Assembly: GCA_027490095.1 (NCBI GenBank) | Contig: JAIXYT010000028.1 | Location: forward strand, 1-47,043 | DNA from: Sphingomonadales bacterium | GTDB lineage: Bacteria > Pseudomonadota > Alphaproteobacteria > Sphingomonadales > Sphingomonadaceae | DNA: 47,043 nt | Reading direction: 5' to 3' | Part shown: positions 1 through 6,891 of the stretch, one piece after another | Position numbering within the stretch: position 1 is the stretch's first letter | Layout: each line of letters opens with the position of its first letter | Translations under genes and position numbers: made by a program | Notes under the pieces: generated by a model | Databases searched by the model: none | What the model was told of the DNA's origin: nothing | The model's input: the letters and a program-made list of their open reading frames with translations, nothing else

Positions 1-32
1 CACTCCGGGCCGGTCATCGGTCCATTCATCAT
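1..32 (-). CDS. possible 5' end of a minus-strand gene, cut by the window edge
   Basis: Reading leftward, two adjacent ATG codons (32-30 and 29-27) open a frame MMNGPMTGPE that runs off the window. An AGGG sequence about five bases upstream could be a ribosome binding site. The TGPE stretch recalls the N-terminus of HpaB-type 4-hydroxyphenylacetate 3-hydroxylases, but ten residues cannot decide this. It is listed because it would explain what lies directly behind the broken coaBC fragment. Confidence 0.22.
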   Translation of the reverse strand, partial: MMNGPMTGPE

Positions 33-85
33 CACACCCTAGCGACATTCGCTCGCGTGCCCCATCGAGAGGTCGTCCGCCCCCC

Positions 86-325
86 TCACCGCCCCTGCGG
101 CATCGCGGCGTTGGTCGCCTCGTCGGTCAGGTCAAAGAGGTCGGCATACACCTTGCTCTCCGCCAGCGCAGAGGCCGACAGCGGAGTCACGAACTGCGCG
201 CCCCCCTTCGTCAGCACCGGCGTCACCTGGCCCCCCGCCCGCCGGATCTCGCGGATCAGCTCCAGCGCCTTGTAGGCCGCAATGCCGCCACCGATCACCA
301 GAAGGATGCGTCTGCCCGTCAGCAT
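86..325 (-). pseudogene. coaBC: truncated coaBC (phosphopantothenoylcysteine decarboxylase/synthetase), N-terminal fragment
   Basis: CoaBC makes 4'-phosphopantetheine from phosphopantothenate and cysteine in CoA synthesis. The first ~70 residues match the start of the flavin-binding CoaC domain: MLTGRRILLVIGGGIAAYKA, then KALELIRE, then LTKGGAQFVTPLSASAL, then LFDLTDEA. Full-length CoaBC has about 400 residues and normally continues after LTDEA with MGHI and the rest of the flavoprotein fold. Here the frame reads TNAAMPQGR and stops. A short MGH triplet occurs in another frame about 50 bases further on and then also stops. It starts 36 bases after the regA stop, on the same strand. A functional copy must exist elsewhere because the enzyme is essential. 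This copy looks like a rearrangement remnant. Confidence 0.7.
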
Positions 326-360
326 GGGACGCCAGCCCTAGCCGCTGGGCACGGCAATTC

Positions 361-948
361 CTAGCGCGGGCTGCGCTTCGCAAGAATCCTTTGCAGCGTC
401 CGCCGGTGCATCTTCAGCCGCCGCGCCGTCTCGCTCACATTGCGGTCGCACAGCTCATAGACGCGCTGGATATGCTCCCAGCGCACCCGGTCGGCGCTCA
501 TCGGCTCGGCCGGCGGCTGCGGCTTCTCGCCCTCGGCCGCCAGCAGGGCCGTGATCAGGTCCTCGGGGTCGGCAGGCTTCGCCAGATAGTCGATCGCCCC
601 TTCCTTCACCGCCGCCACCGCGGTCGCCAGGTTGCCGTATCCGGTCAGGATCACCACCCGCGTGTCCGGGTGCAGCCCGCGCAGCTCCGACACCAGGTCC
701 AGCCCGTTGCCGTCACCAAGCCGCAGGTCCAGCACGGCATAGACAGGCTTGATCTGCCGCATCAGCTCACGGCACTCGGCCGCGCTCGAAGCCGCCCGCA
801 CATCGAACCCGCGCCGCCCCAGCGTCACCGCCAGGCGCTGGCGGAAACTGTTGTCGTCGTCCGCCAGCAGCAACGTGCCCAGGCTCGGGGGGCCCGACGT
901 CTCGGGCGAATCAGAGGGGCTGGAAACCGTTTCGATCATAAGCATCAT
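361..948 (-). CDS. regA: response regulator of the ActR/RegA/PrrA family
   Basis: Global redox response regulator; in phototrophic alphaproteobacteria it controls photosynthesis, respiration and carbon and nitrogen fixation genes. The 195-residue protein has a receiver domain (about 25-140) with acidic pocket D30-D31-D32, phosphoacceptor D74 in AVLDLRLGDG, and the switch lysine in LAKPADPED. A Fis-type helix-turn-helix closes it: NVSETARRLKMHRRTLQRIL, the hallmark of this family. The start at 948 is chosen because its ATG overlaps the regB stop (ATGA) and has AGGA about eight bases upstream; a longer reading frame to 1020 would lie inside regB. The overlap indicates translational coupling with the kinase. 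Confidence 0.9.
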   Translation of the reverse strand: MMLMIETVSSPSDSPETSGPPSLGTLLLADDDNSFRQRLAVTLGRRGFDVRAASSAAECRELMRQIKPVYAVLDLRLGDGNGLDLVSELRGLHPDTRVVILTGYGNLATAVAAVKEGAIDYLAKPADPEDLITALLAAEGEKPQPPAEPMSADRVRWEHIQRVYELCDRNVSETARRLKMHRRTLQRILAKRSPR

Positions 949-2267
949 GCCATTCCTTGCCGTTCCGGGGCGCCGTCCGATAACGGCTCGCCGGGCACGC
1001 TCTCGATATCGGCACGCCACCAGCGCAATTCCACCCGCGCTCCCCCTTCTGGCAGGTTCATGAAGCTCAGCCGACCCCCCGTTCGCTCCAGAAGCGTGGT
1101 CGCAATGAAGATTCCAAGGCCCGTCGAACCCGATCCCGACACGCTCGGCCCCAGGAAGGGCTCCCCCAGCTTGGGCAGCAGATCGGCCGGGAAACCGGCC
1201 CCGTCATCGGTCACCGCCACCCACAATTCGGCAGAGGTCTCGCCCGCGTCCAGCCACACGCGCCCCTCCGCATGGCGCAGGGCATTGCCCACTATGTTGC
1301 TCAATCCATGCAGGATTTCGGGGCTCCGCCGAATGATGGGCCCGCCGCCCATGCCCCATTCCACCCGCATCTCCACAGGCACCCGCGTCGGCTCAAACAG
1401 GTCCACCACCTCACGCAGCAGAACCGGCACCGCAAGCTCGGGAAACGGGTCCTCGGCCTCCGCCCGCTCCGAGATCCCGGTCAAAATGTCGCGGCACCGC
1501 CGCGCCTCCTGCTGCAGCAGGTGAATGTCGGGCCCAAGCTCCGGGTCGTCGCCCAGCGTGTCCTCCAGATCGCGCGCGATCAGCGTGATGGTGCCCAGCG
1601 GCCCGCCCAGCTCATGCGCCGCCGCCGCCGCCAGCGACCCCAGCGCCCCCATACGCGTCTCCCGGTCCAGCGCCGCCTGCGTCGCCACCAGCGCCGCCTG
1701 CCGCCGCCGCCCCTCGGCCGACACCTGCCAGGCATAGAAGGTCAGGAAGATCATCCCCAGCCCGATCGCCACGCCCTTGCCCAGCCGATAGAGGTCGGGG
1801 ATCACCAGCGGCTCGCCGCCCACCCACGGCAAGGGCAGGTGCCAGTGCCACAGCCCCACCAGCAGCCCCAGCGCCATCGCCACCAGCAGCGCCGTCGCCC
1901 GCGCCGACAGCAGCGTCGCCGAAATCGTCACCGGCACCAGCAGCAGCAGCGCGAACGGGTTGGAAAGCCCACCCGTCAGGTAGAGCAGCACCCCCAGCTG
2001 CACCAGGTCGAACCCCAGGTGCACCAGCGCACCCTTGCCGTCGATCCGGTCGCCCCAGCGATACAGCGCACTCAGCGCCAGGTTCAGGCTCACCGACGCC
2101 CCGATCACGCCCAGCGCCGGCAGCCAGGGGATCGGAAAGCCCATCCCCAGCCCAACGATCAGCAGCGCCAGCAGCTGCCCGCCGATCGCGCTCCAGCGCA
2201 GAAGCACCAGCGTCTGCACCCGGACACCGGGCCGGTCGATCGCCAGCAGCTGCCGCGACGAGGCCAT
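945..2267 (-). CDS. regB: redox-sensing histidine kinase of the RegB/PrrB/ActS family
   Basis: Membrane sensor kinase, partner of RegA. The 440-residue protein has several N-terminal membrane segments (about 20-180). It carries the quinone-sensing loop GGLSNPF at 99-105 (family GGxxNPF), the H-box AAAHELGGPLGT with phosphorylated H218, and a cysteine at 258 in QEARRCRDIL, which matches the redox-active cysteine of RegB. The ATP-binding lobe follows with a degenerate N-box (LSNIVGNALRHAE) and G-boxes (DDGAGFP, GSTGLGIFI). The frame ends in the regA start. In Rhodobacter the same pair sits beside senC, as it nearly does here. A RegB assignment is favoured over a generic kinase because both redox motifs are intact. 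Confidence 0.9.
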   Translation of the reverse strand: MASSRQLLAIDRPGVRVQTLVLLRWSAIGGQLLALLIVGLGMGFPIPWLPALGVIGASVSLNLALSALYRWGDRIDGKGALVHLGFDLVQLGVLLYLTGGLSNPFALLLLVPVTISATLLSARATALLVAMALGLLVGLWHWHLPLPWVGGEPLVIPDLYRLGKGVAIGLGMIFLTFYAWQVSAEGRRRQAALVATQAALDRETRMGALGSLAAAAAHELGGPLGTITLIARDLEDTLGDDPELGPDIHLLQQEARRCRDILTGISERAEAEDPFPELAVPVLLREVVDLFEPTRVPVEMRVEWGMGGGPIIRRSPEILHGLSNIVGNALRHAEGRVWLDAGETSAELWVAVTDDGAGFPADLLPKLGEPFLGPSVSGSGSTGLGIFIATTLLERTGGRLSFMNLPEGGARVELRWWRADIESVPGEPLSDGAPERQGMA

Positions 2268-2280
2268 CAGCGCGCCATCC

Positions 2281-2898
2281 TCAAAGGCTCGGCCCCATCG
2301 ACTTCTTGGCCCCCTTCTTCGGCGCCTCGCTCAGCGCCTTGGCGATCGGCCCGCTGCGGATGTCGCGCGCGGCATAGTCCCGCGCAGACAAGCCCGCCAG
2401 ATTGTCCGTCCGGTCCGGGTCCGCGCCCGCCTGCAGCAGCAGCTGCACCGACGCCGCATCGCGCATGTGCACCGCCTTGATCAGCGCCGTCTCGCCCTTC
2501 CCGTTGGTCCCATCCACCTGCGCCTTGGCCAGCAGCATCACCCGCACGCCATCCGGAAAGCCGTTCATCGCCGCCACCAGCAGCGGTGCATTCCCCTCCG
2601 CGTCCTTCAGATTGGGGTCCGCGCCATTCTGCAGCAGAAAACCCATCCACGGCGTGTCCCGCCGCTTGATCGCGATCATCAGCGCGGTCTCGCCCGACGT
2701 CAGGTCGCGCGTGTTCACGATCGTGCTGCCCGGCTTGTCGATCAGCGACTTCGCCTTCAGCACATCCTTGTCCTTCACCGCCTTCAGGAAATTGTAGCCG
2801 TCGGAAAACTGCGCCGCAGCCGGCCCCGACACCGCAAGGCCCAGCACCAGTCCCGCCGTCACCACCAGCCGCTTCACAGCTTCCAGTCCCTTGCCCAT
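2281..2898 (-). CDS. secreted ankyrin-repeat protein
   Basis: The 205-residue protein has an N-terminal signal peptide (hydrophobic VVTAGLVLGLAVSGPAAAQ after a lysine-rich start). About four ankyrin repeats follow, recognisable by GETALMIAIKRRD, LLQNGADPNLKDAEGNAPLL, KGETALIKAVHMRD and LLQAGADPDRTDNLAG. Its role is probably protein binding in the periplasm; no enzyme signature is visible. The start at 2898 is preferred over 2928 because AAGGG lies eight bases upstream and the signal peptide begins properly there. It stops 13 bases before the regB start on the same strand, so it may be co-transcribed with regB-regA, and it is divergent from the senC gene. Confidence 0.75.
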   Translation of the reverse strand: MGKGLEAVKRLVVTAGLVLGLAVSGPAAAQFSDGYNFLKAVKDKDVLKAKSLIDKPGSTIVNTRDLTSGETALMIAIKRRDTPWMGFLLQNGADPNLKDAEGNAPLLVAAMNGFPDGVRVMLLAKAQVDGTNGKGETALIKAVHMRDAASVQLLLQAGADPDRTDNLAGLSARDYAARDIRSGPIAKALSEAPKKGAKKSMGPSL

Positions 2899-2991
2899 CG
2901 CATCACCCTTGAAGATCCCGCGCCCCATGTCGAAAGGGCCCGCAGTGTCGCATCACTCGCAACGGCCTGCGATAGACGATATGTGCACCCC

Positions 2992-3630
2992 ATGAACAGC
3001 CAGCAAGCCACCCCGGGCCGCTCCCGCCTGTCGCGCAGCCTCCCCCTCATCCTGCTTGCCCTCGCAGCCGCCGCGGCCGCCGCCCTCCTGCTGCTCCGCC
3101 CCGCCCCCGCGCCCCAGGGCAACCTCACCGGCAGCAGCGTCGGTGGCCCCTTCACCCTCACCGACGAAACCGGCCGCCCCGTCACCTCCGAAAGCTTCGC
3201 CGGCAAATGGCGCCTCATGTATTTCGGCTTCACCTACTGCCCCGACATCTGCCCCACAGACACCGCCAAGCTCGCCGCCGGCCTCAAGCTGTTCGAAGCC
3301 AAACACCCCGAACAGGCCGCCAGCCTCCAGCCCCTCTTCCTCACCGTAGACCCCCAACGCGACACGCCCGCCGCACTCGCCGAGTTCACCAACAGCTTCC
3401 ACCCCCGCCTGCTCGGCCTCACGGGCACCCGCGAACAGGTCGACGCCGCCCTCAAGGCCTTCCGCGTCTACGCAAGCAAGGTCCCCGGCACCACGGCCGA
3501 CAGCTACACCTACGATCACCTCGCCGTCTTCTACCTGATGGACCCCGATGGCCGCCCCGTGCAGTTCCTCGCCGGCCCCACCGCCACGCCCGAATCCATC
3601 GCAGACATGCTCGAACGCTTCCTGGTCTGA
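2992..3630 (+). CDS. senC: SCO1/SenC/PrrC family copper chaperone
   Basis: Membrane-anchored thioredoxin-fold protein that delivers copper to the CuA site of cytochrome oxidase; in Rhodobacter (SenC/PrrC) it is linked to RegB signalling. The 212-residue protein has one N-terminal anchor (about 17-36) and the copper motif TYCPDICPTD with C83 and C87. The third ligand H176 is in SYTYDHLAVFYLMDPDG. The ATG at 2992 is the first that gives a clean anchor; the longer open frame upstream runs through the antisense of other genes. It is divergent from the ankyrin gene, with a 93-base gap that must hold both promoters. Proximity to regBA repeats the known prrB-prrC-prrA grouping. Confidence 0.9.
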   Translation: MNSQQATPGRSRLSRSLPLILLALAAAAAAALLLLRPAPAPQGNLTGSSVGGPFTLTDETGRPVTSESFAGKWRLMYFGFTYCPDICPTDTAKLAAGLKLFEAKHPEQAASLQPLFLTVDPQRDTPAALAEFTNSFHPRLLGLTGTREQVDAALKAFRVYASKVPGTTADSYTYDHLAVFYLMDPDGRPVQFLAGPTATPESIADMLERFLV

Positions 3631-3635
3631 CCCCG

Positions 3636-4082
3636 ATGTCCGAACCGCTCCGCGACCGCTTCTGGGAACGCTACCCCCTCTCGGCCCTCAACAAGGCCGA
3701 ATGGGAAGCGCTGTGCGACGGCTGCGGCAAATGCTGCCTCCACAAGCTCGAGGACGAGGAAACCGGCCGAATCTACCGCACCAACGTCGCCTGCCGCCTG
3801 CTCGACCGCCACTCGGGCCGCTGCTCCAACTACCCCGCCCGCCGCCAGTTCGTCCCCGATTGCGTCCAGCTGAAACCCCGCCTGGTCCCGAAACTCGATT
3901 GGCTGCCCGCCACCTGCGCCTACCGCCGCGTCGACGAAGGCAAGCCGCTCCCCGCCTGGCACTATCTCATCTCCGGCGACCGCGAGGCCGTCCACGACGT
4001 CGGCGCCTCCGTCCGCGGCTGGACCATCAGCGAATCCGAAGCGAGCGCCGACCTCGAACACCACATCGTCGATCCGGACTAG
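3636..4082 (+). CDS. YcgN/YkgJ-type cysteine-cluster protein (UPF0260)
   Basis: The 148-residue protein matches the YcgN (UPF0260) family by its cysteine-rich core: CDGCGKCCLHKL, then CRLLD, then GRCSNYPARRQFVPDCVQL, then a late tryptophan/histidine segment (PAWHYLISGD). The spacing of cysteines suggests a metal or iron-sulfur cluster; the biochemical role is not known. The ATG sits five bases after the senC stop, so the two are probably co-transcribed. A structured repeat element begins four bases after its stop codon. Confidence 0.85.
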   Translation: MSEPLRDRFWERYPLSALNKAEWEALCDGCGKCCLHKLEDEETGRIYRTNVACRLLDRHSGRCSNYPARRQFVPDCVQLKPRLVPKLDWLPATCAYRRVDEGKPLPAWHYLISGDREAVHDVGASVRGWTISESEASADLEHHIVDPD

Positions 4083-4326
4083 CCGCAGGCGGCTGCCGTC
4101 AGTGCGCAGCACAGATCGGCAGACTCGCCGCAGGCGCGGCCGGCGGGGCGTGGGCGACCGCCCACGAACCCGTCCGACGAGCGGGCTTTGCCCGCAACCC
4201 TTCCTTCTCCCCGGACCCCTAGGCGGACTCGGCGGCTTTGCCGCCGGCCGCCGCCGTCCGAGAGCCCCTTCCCCAACCCCCAAACCCGCCCTATCCTCCC
4301 CACATCCATCCGGGGGGATCACACAC
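4083..4326 (+). other. intergenic region holding structured repeat copy A
   Basis: No gene seen. Most of the stretch (4086-4249) is the structured repeat described separately. The remainder is C-rich DNA leading to a GGGGGGA ribosome binding site before the carbonic anhydrase start. Confidence 0.6.
4086..4249 (+). repeat. structured intergenic repeat, copy A (sense downstream of ycgN-like gene)
   Basis: This segment is repeated in inverted orientation at 7777-7962. Shared blocks are a start around GGCGGCTG and CAGTGCGCAGC; CAGACTCGCCG; CGGCCGGCGG; CCCGTCCGACG; the hairpin GCGGGCTTTGCCCGC (4181-4195) followed by a pyrimidine-rich run; and a 28-base block at 4222-4249 identical to the reverse complement of 7777-7804. 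A 7-bp hairpin at 4149-4166 (CGTGGGC/GCCCACG) has a differently sequenced but equally paired counterpart in copy B. It begins four bases after the upstream stop codon. Confidence 0.8.
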
Positions 4327-5085
4327 ATGCAAACCCACACCCACAGCGAAACCTGCGGCTGCCTCGGCCGCCGCGCCACCCTCGGCGTCGCCCTCGCCGG
4401 CCTCGCATCCCTCGCCACACCCGCCGCCGCCGAAATCCCCACCCGCGCCGCCCGCAAGGGCGCCCTCACCGAGGCCCAGCGCAACGCCCTCACCCCCGAC
4501 GAAACGCTCCGGCTCGTCCTCGAAGGCAACGCCCGCTTCGTGGGCGGCGTGCGCACCCCCGTCGATTACCTCGCCCAGCAGCGCCAGTCCGCCACCGAAG
4601 GCCAGCACCCCGCCGCCGTCTTCCTCACCTGCGTCGACAGCCGCGCCCCCGTCGAGGTCATCTGCGACCTCGGCATCGGCGACGCCTTCAACGCCCGCGT
4701 CGCCGGCAACGTCGTCAACGACGACATCCTGGGCTCCATGGAATTCGCCACCGCCGCCGCCGGCGCAAAGCTCGTCATGGTCATGGGCCACACGAAATGC
4801 GGCGCCGTCGCCGGCGCGATCGACAATGTCCGCCTCGGCAACCTCACCCTGCTGCTGGCCCGCTTCGGCAACGCCATCGCCGCCACCCCCTACGAGGGCG
4901 ACAAGTCCGGCAAGAACTATGACTATGTCGACAAGGTCGCCGCCACCCAGGTCCGCCAGACAATCACCCTCATCCGCGAACGCTCCCCGGTCCTCCGCGA
5001 CCTCGAACAGCAGGGCAAGATCCGCATCGTGGGGTCGATGTACGACTTGAAGACCGGCCGGGTGAACCTCCTTTCAGAAGCGTAG
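4327..5085 (+). CDS. beta-class carbonic anhydrase with an export signal
   Basis: Interconverts CO2 and bicarbonate. The 252-residue protein carries the zinc site of beta enzymes: C102-x-D104-x-R106 in TCVDSR, and H155 and C158 in GHTKCGA. The N-terminus (about 1-36) has a twin arginine followed by a hydrophobic stretch, CLGRRATLGVALAGLASLAT, ending in AAA, which resembles a Tat or Sec signal. The enzyme is therefore probably periplasmic, unlike most cytosolic beta enzymes. The ATG at 4327 follows a GGGGGGA ribosome binding site. A palindrome (5099-5121) lies 13 bases after the stop. A functional link with the DabAB system at 22744-26694 is plausible but only inferred. Confidence 0.9.
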   Translation: MQTHTHSETCGCLGRRATLGVALAGLASLATPAAAEIPTRAARKGALTEAQRNALTPDETLRLVLEGNARFVGGVRTPVDYLAQQRQSATEGQHPAAVFLTCVDSRAPVEVICDLGIGDAFNARVAGNVVNDDILGSMEFATAAAGAKLVMVMGHTKCGAVAGAIDNVRLGNLTLLLARFGNAIAATPYEGDKSGKNYDYVDKVAATQVRQTITLIRERSPVLRDLEQQGKIRIVGSMYDLKTGRVNLLSEA

Positions 5086-5098
5086 GGCCGAACGATCT

Positions 5099-5121
5099 CC
5101 CCTCCCTTGCCAAGGGAGGGG
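5099..5121 (+). terminator. palindrome, probable terminator of the carbonic anhydrase gene
   Basis: CCCCTCCCTTG and the reverse-complementary arm AAGGGAGGGG form a 9-10 bp stem 13 bases after the stop codon. No T-run follows, so it may act as a bidirectional mRNA-end stabiliser or REP-like element rather than an intrinsic terminator. Confidence 0.45.
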
Positions 5122-5191
5122 TCGGGGGTGGGTTGGGCGCAGCCAAAGCAACCGCCCCGTCCAAAAGCCCGTCGCCCCGCAAGAGTTCGTC

Positions 5192-5212
5192 GTCCCGGAC
5201 TTGATCCGGGAC
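5192..5212. repeat. short dispersed palindrome (GTCCCGGA-cttga-TCCGGGAC)
   Basis: A perfect 8-bp inverted repeat with a five-base loop. Its wording (CCCGGACTTGATCCGGGA) matches a palindrome I know to be very common between genes in alphaproteobacteria. Only one copy is seen in this window. Confidence 0.55.
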
Positions 5213-5270
5213 CTCGTGCCGTCAGAGAGCCGAACCCCTCACCACTCCCCGTCGCGCGCTCAGCGCGCCC

Positions 5271-5837
5271 TCACCACTCGCTCCGCCCAGCCCCCACCAG
5301 CGCCGCCACCAGCCCCGTCCCGTCCCAGTCCTCCGGCCCGAACACGCCCCCCGCCAGCCGAGGCCCCGCAGGCGCCTCCACCACCAGCTGCTCCAGCAAC
5401 CACAACCCCGGGTCGGCCGGCACCACCCGCTTCCACCGCACCCGCCCGCGCGGCCCCACCACCTTCACATCAAACCCCTCCACCGCACGTCGCAGCATCA
5501 GGTCCGCCACCGTGCACGCCTCGCTTGTGAGCGCGCGATCCCAGTGCACGGCAAAGGGCGCCCACTTGCGCCGCAGCTGATAGGCATTCTCGCGGCTGAG
5601 CCCCACCGCCGCGGCGGAGAGCTTCACGCTCCGGCGGTAGCGCAGCTTGCAGAGGAAGAGCTTTTGTTTGTCCGGAGTCCAGCCGTCGTGGCGGGTTTGG
5701 CGGCGGTCCCCGCCCTTCCGGGTTGGAGGCCGCCAGGGGATGTAGTCGGCTAGGAACTCTTGTTCGGACCGCGCGAGGGTGGCGGGGGGTGGGGCGATGA
5801 ATGGCGGGTTGGGGGTGGGGGGCATGGGGGGGATCAT
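5271..5837 (-). CDS. orphan helix-turn-helix protein, sphingomonad-type hypothetical
   Basis: About 188 residues. The N-terminus is proline-rich and looks disordered. The core from DGWTPDKQKLFL through VKLSAAAVGLSRENAYQLRRK resembles a resolvase/transposase-like helix-turn-helix, followed by FAVHWDRAL. This pattern (DGWTP..., then a helix-turn-helix, then a WD motif) is one I know from short uncharacterised sphingomonad proteins. The function is unknown; DNA binding is inferred. The start is uncertain: a GTG at 5888 and ATGs at 5837 and 5825 are all possible and none has a clear ribosome binding site. It lies just downstream of the DUF6602 gene on the same strand but has the GC-rich base use of the host chromosome. 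Confidence 0.6.
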   Translation of the reverse strand: MIPPMPPTPNPPFIAPPPATLARSEQEFLADYIPWRPPTRKGGDRRQTRHDGWTPDKQKLFLCKLRYRRSVKLSAAAVGLSRENAYQLRRKWAPFAVHWDRALTSEACTVADLMLRRAVEGFDVKVVGPRGRVRWKRVVPADPGLWLLEQLVVEAPAGPRLAGGVFGPEDWDGTGLVAALVGAGRSEW

Positions 5838-5921
5838 GCGCCGAGGGTGGGGGTGTAGGACAGGGGGGTGATAGCCACGCCGCAACACCAGTCGTACAGC
5901 AGGTTTGGGCGAATCCGCGTT

Positions 5922-6869
5922 TTAACCTCCCACAGACCACTCGTTCCAAGGGCCATTCGATAGCAATCCGCCCTCAATTCCGCGCAACACCTGCTCAGAG
6001 TATGATGCTATCGGCCAAGGCCTCAATCTGCCCACGCCCGATCCCCCCAAGTTCGCCGCCATATAGTAGTTTGCTATATCCCGAACACTTGGATCCAATC
6101 GAGCTATTAGCTCAGTTAAATGACTAATCAATGAGCCGACTGGTCTAAATTCCTCGCTCTGCGAGCTCGACTTTCCTGAACTACATATCATTCCCGTCAT
6201 GGGGCCATATTCAGCGCCAAATGCCTGCTGCAACTCAGCAGAATTGGTTGGCTTCCAATCGGCTTGGTACTTAGACACATATGTCTTAAACCATGTCCCC
6301 AAGTCCGCCACACAGACTAGGTCTATTTCGAGTCTGGGGTGTTCAACCTGAACCTCGCTATCTTGCAAAGCCTTTTCGACATTCTTTATCGGCTCCGAAC
6401 CTGAAGCCTTCCAAGAATGCGAGTGTGCCAATAGCCCGTAAATCAGGGGGGATGTCAATTCAGCCCTTGGACTGCCCGTTCTAATCGGATAGATCTTCTT
6501 AAATTGGGCGCATCTTTTGACTGCGTCCTTTATATGGGCGGCAGTCAGTGTGTTCTTACATTCAAATGCCGCCACCACTCCACCTGCGAGCCAAGTCTTC
6601 TTTTCTAGCAGCTTTGGCGGGTACGACGGCTTCAAAACAAGAACATCAACTTGCGGGGACATAACGCCATCGTGGCCTATTAAACGACCCTTGGTTTCAA
6701 CATGATAACCTGAAGGTAGCCATTCCCGAAGAAGATTCGCCCAATTTTGCTCTCCCTCGTCTCCCGCTGTCCCAGGATCCTCAGCCGCTCGCACAAATAT
6801 GCGATTATACTCCGACGCCATTTCAGCCGTAACCTGATCCATAAAAGTATGTAGATCATGCGTTGACAC
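5922..6869 (-). CDS. DUF6602-type protein with PD-(D/E)XK nuclease residues
   Basis: The 315-residue protein has a restriction-endonuclease-like core: an N-terminal helix with acidic residues (GTAGDEGEQNWANLLREWLP), then SPQVDVLVL with D75, then VVAAFECKNTLT with E103-x-K105, the D...ExK arrangement of PD-(D/E)XK nucleases. The C-terminal half is uncharacterised. The GTG at 6869 is chosen as start because GGAGGGG lies six bases upstream; the frame open to 6965 would overlap the previous gene. It starts 23 bases after the DUF4145 gene stop and must share its transcript. Both genes are clearly AT-richer than their surroundings, indicating transfer. A role in nucleic-acid defence is inferred from the fold and the neighbour. 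Confidence 0.78.
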   Translation of the reverse strand: MSTHDLHTFMDQVTAEMASEYNRIFVRAAEDPGTAGDEGEQNWANLLREWLPSGYHVETKGRLIGHDGVMSPQVDVLVLKPSYPPKLLEKKTWLAGGVVAAFECKNTLTAAHIKDAVKRCAQFKKIYPIRTGSPRAELTSPLIYGLLAHSHSWKASGSEPIKNVEKALQDSEVQVEHPRLEIDLVCVADLGTWFKTYVSKYQADWKPTNSAELQQAFGAEYGPMTGMICSSGKSSSQSEEFRPVGSLISHLTELIARLDPSVRDIANYYMAANLGGSGVGRLRPWPIASYSEQVLRGIEGGLLSNGPWNEWSVGG

Positions 6870-6891
6870 CGCGCCCCTCCGGAATTCTGCC

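Larger units (their letters stand above)
5086..5270. other. intergenic region rich in palindromic repeats
   Basis: No gene seen. It holds three inverted repeats: one at 5099-5121, one at 5192-5212, and GCGCGCTCAGCGCGC near 5252. The first two resemble short palindromes dispersed through many alphaproteobacterial genomes. Confidence 0.6.

Noticed and set aside
1272-2480. 402-codon plus-strand frame antisense to regB
   Set aside because: Gln/Arg/Pro-rich shadow; RegB motifs on the other strand are intact.
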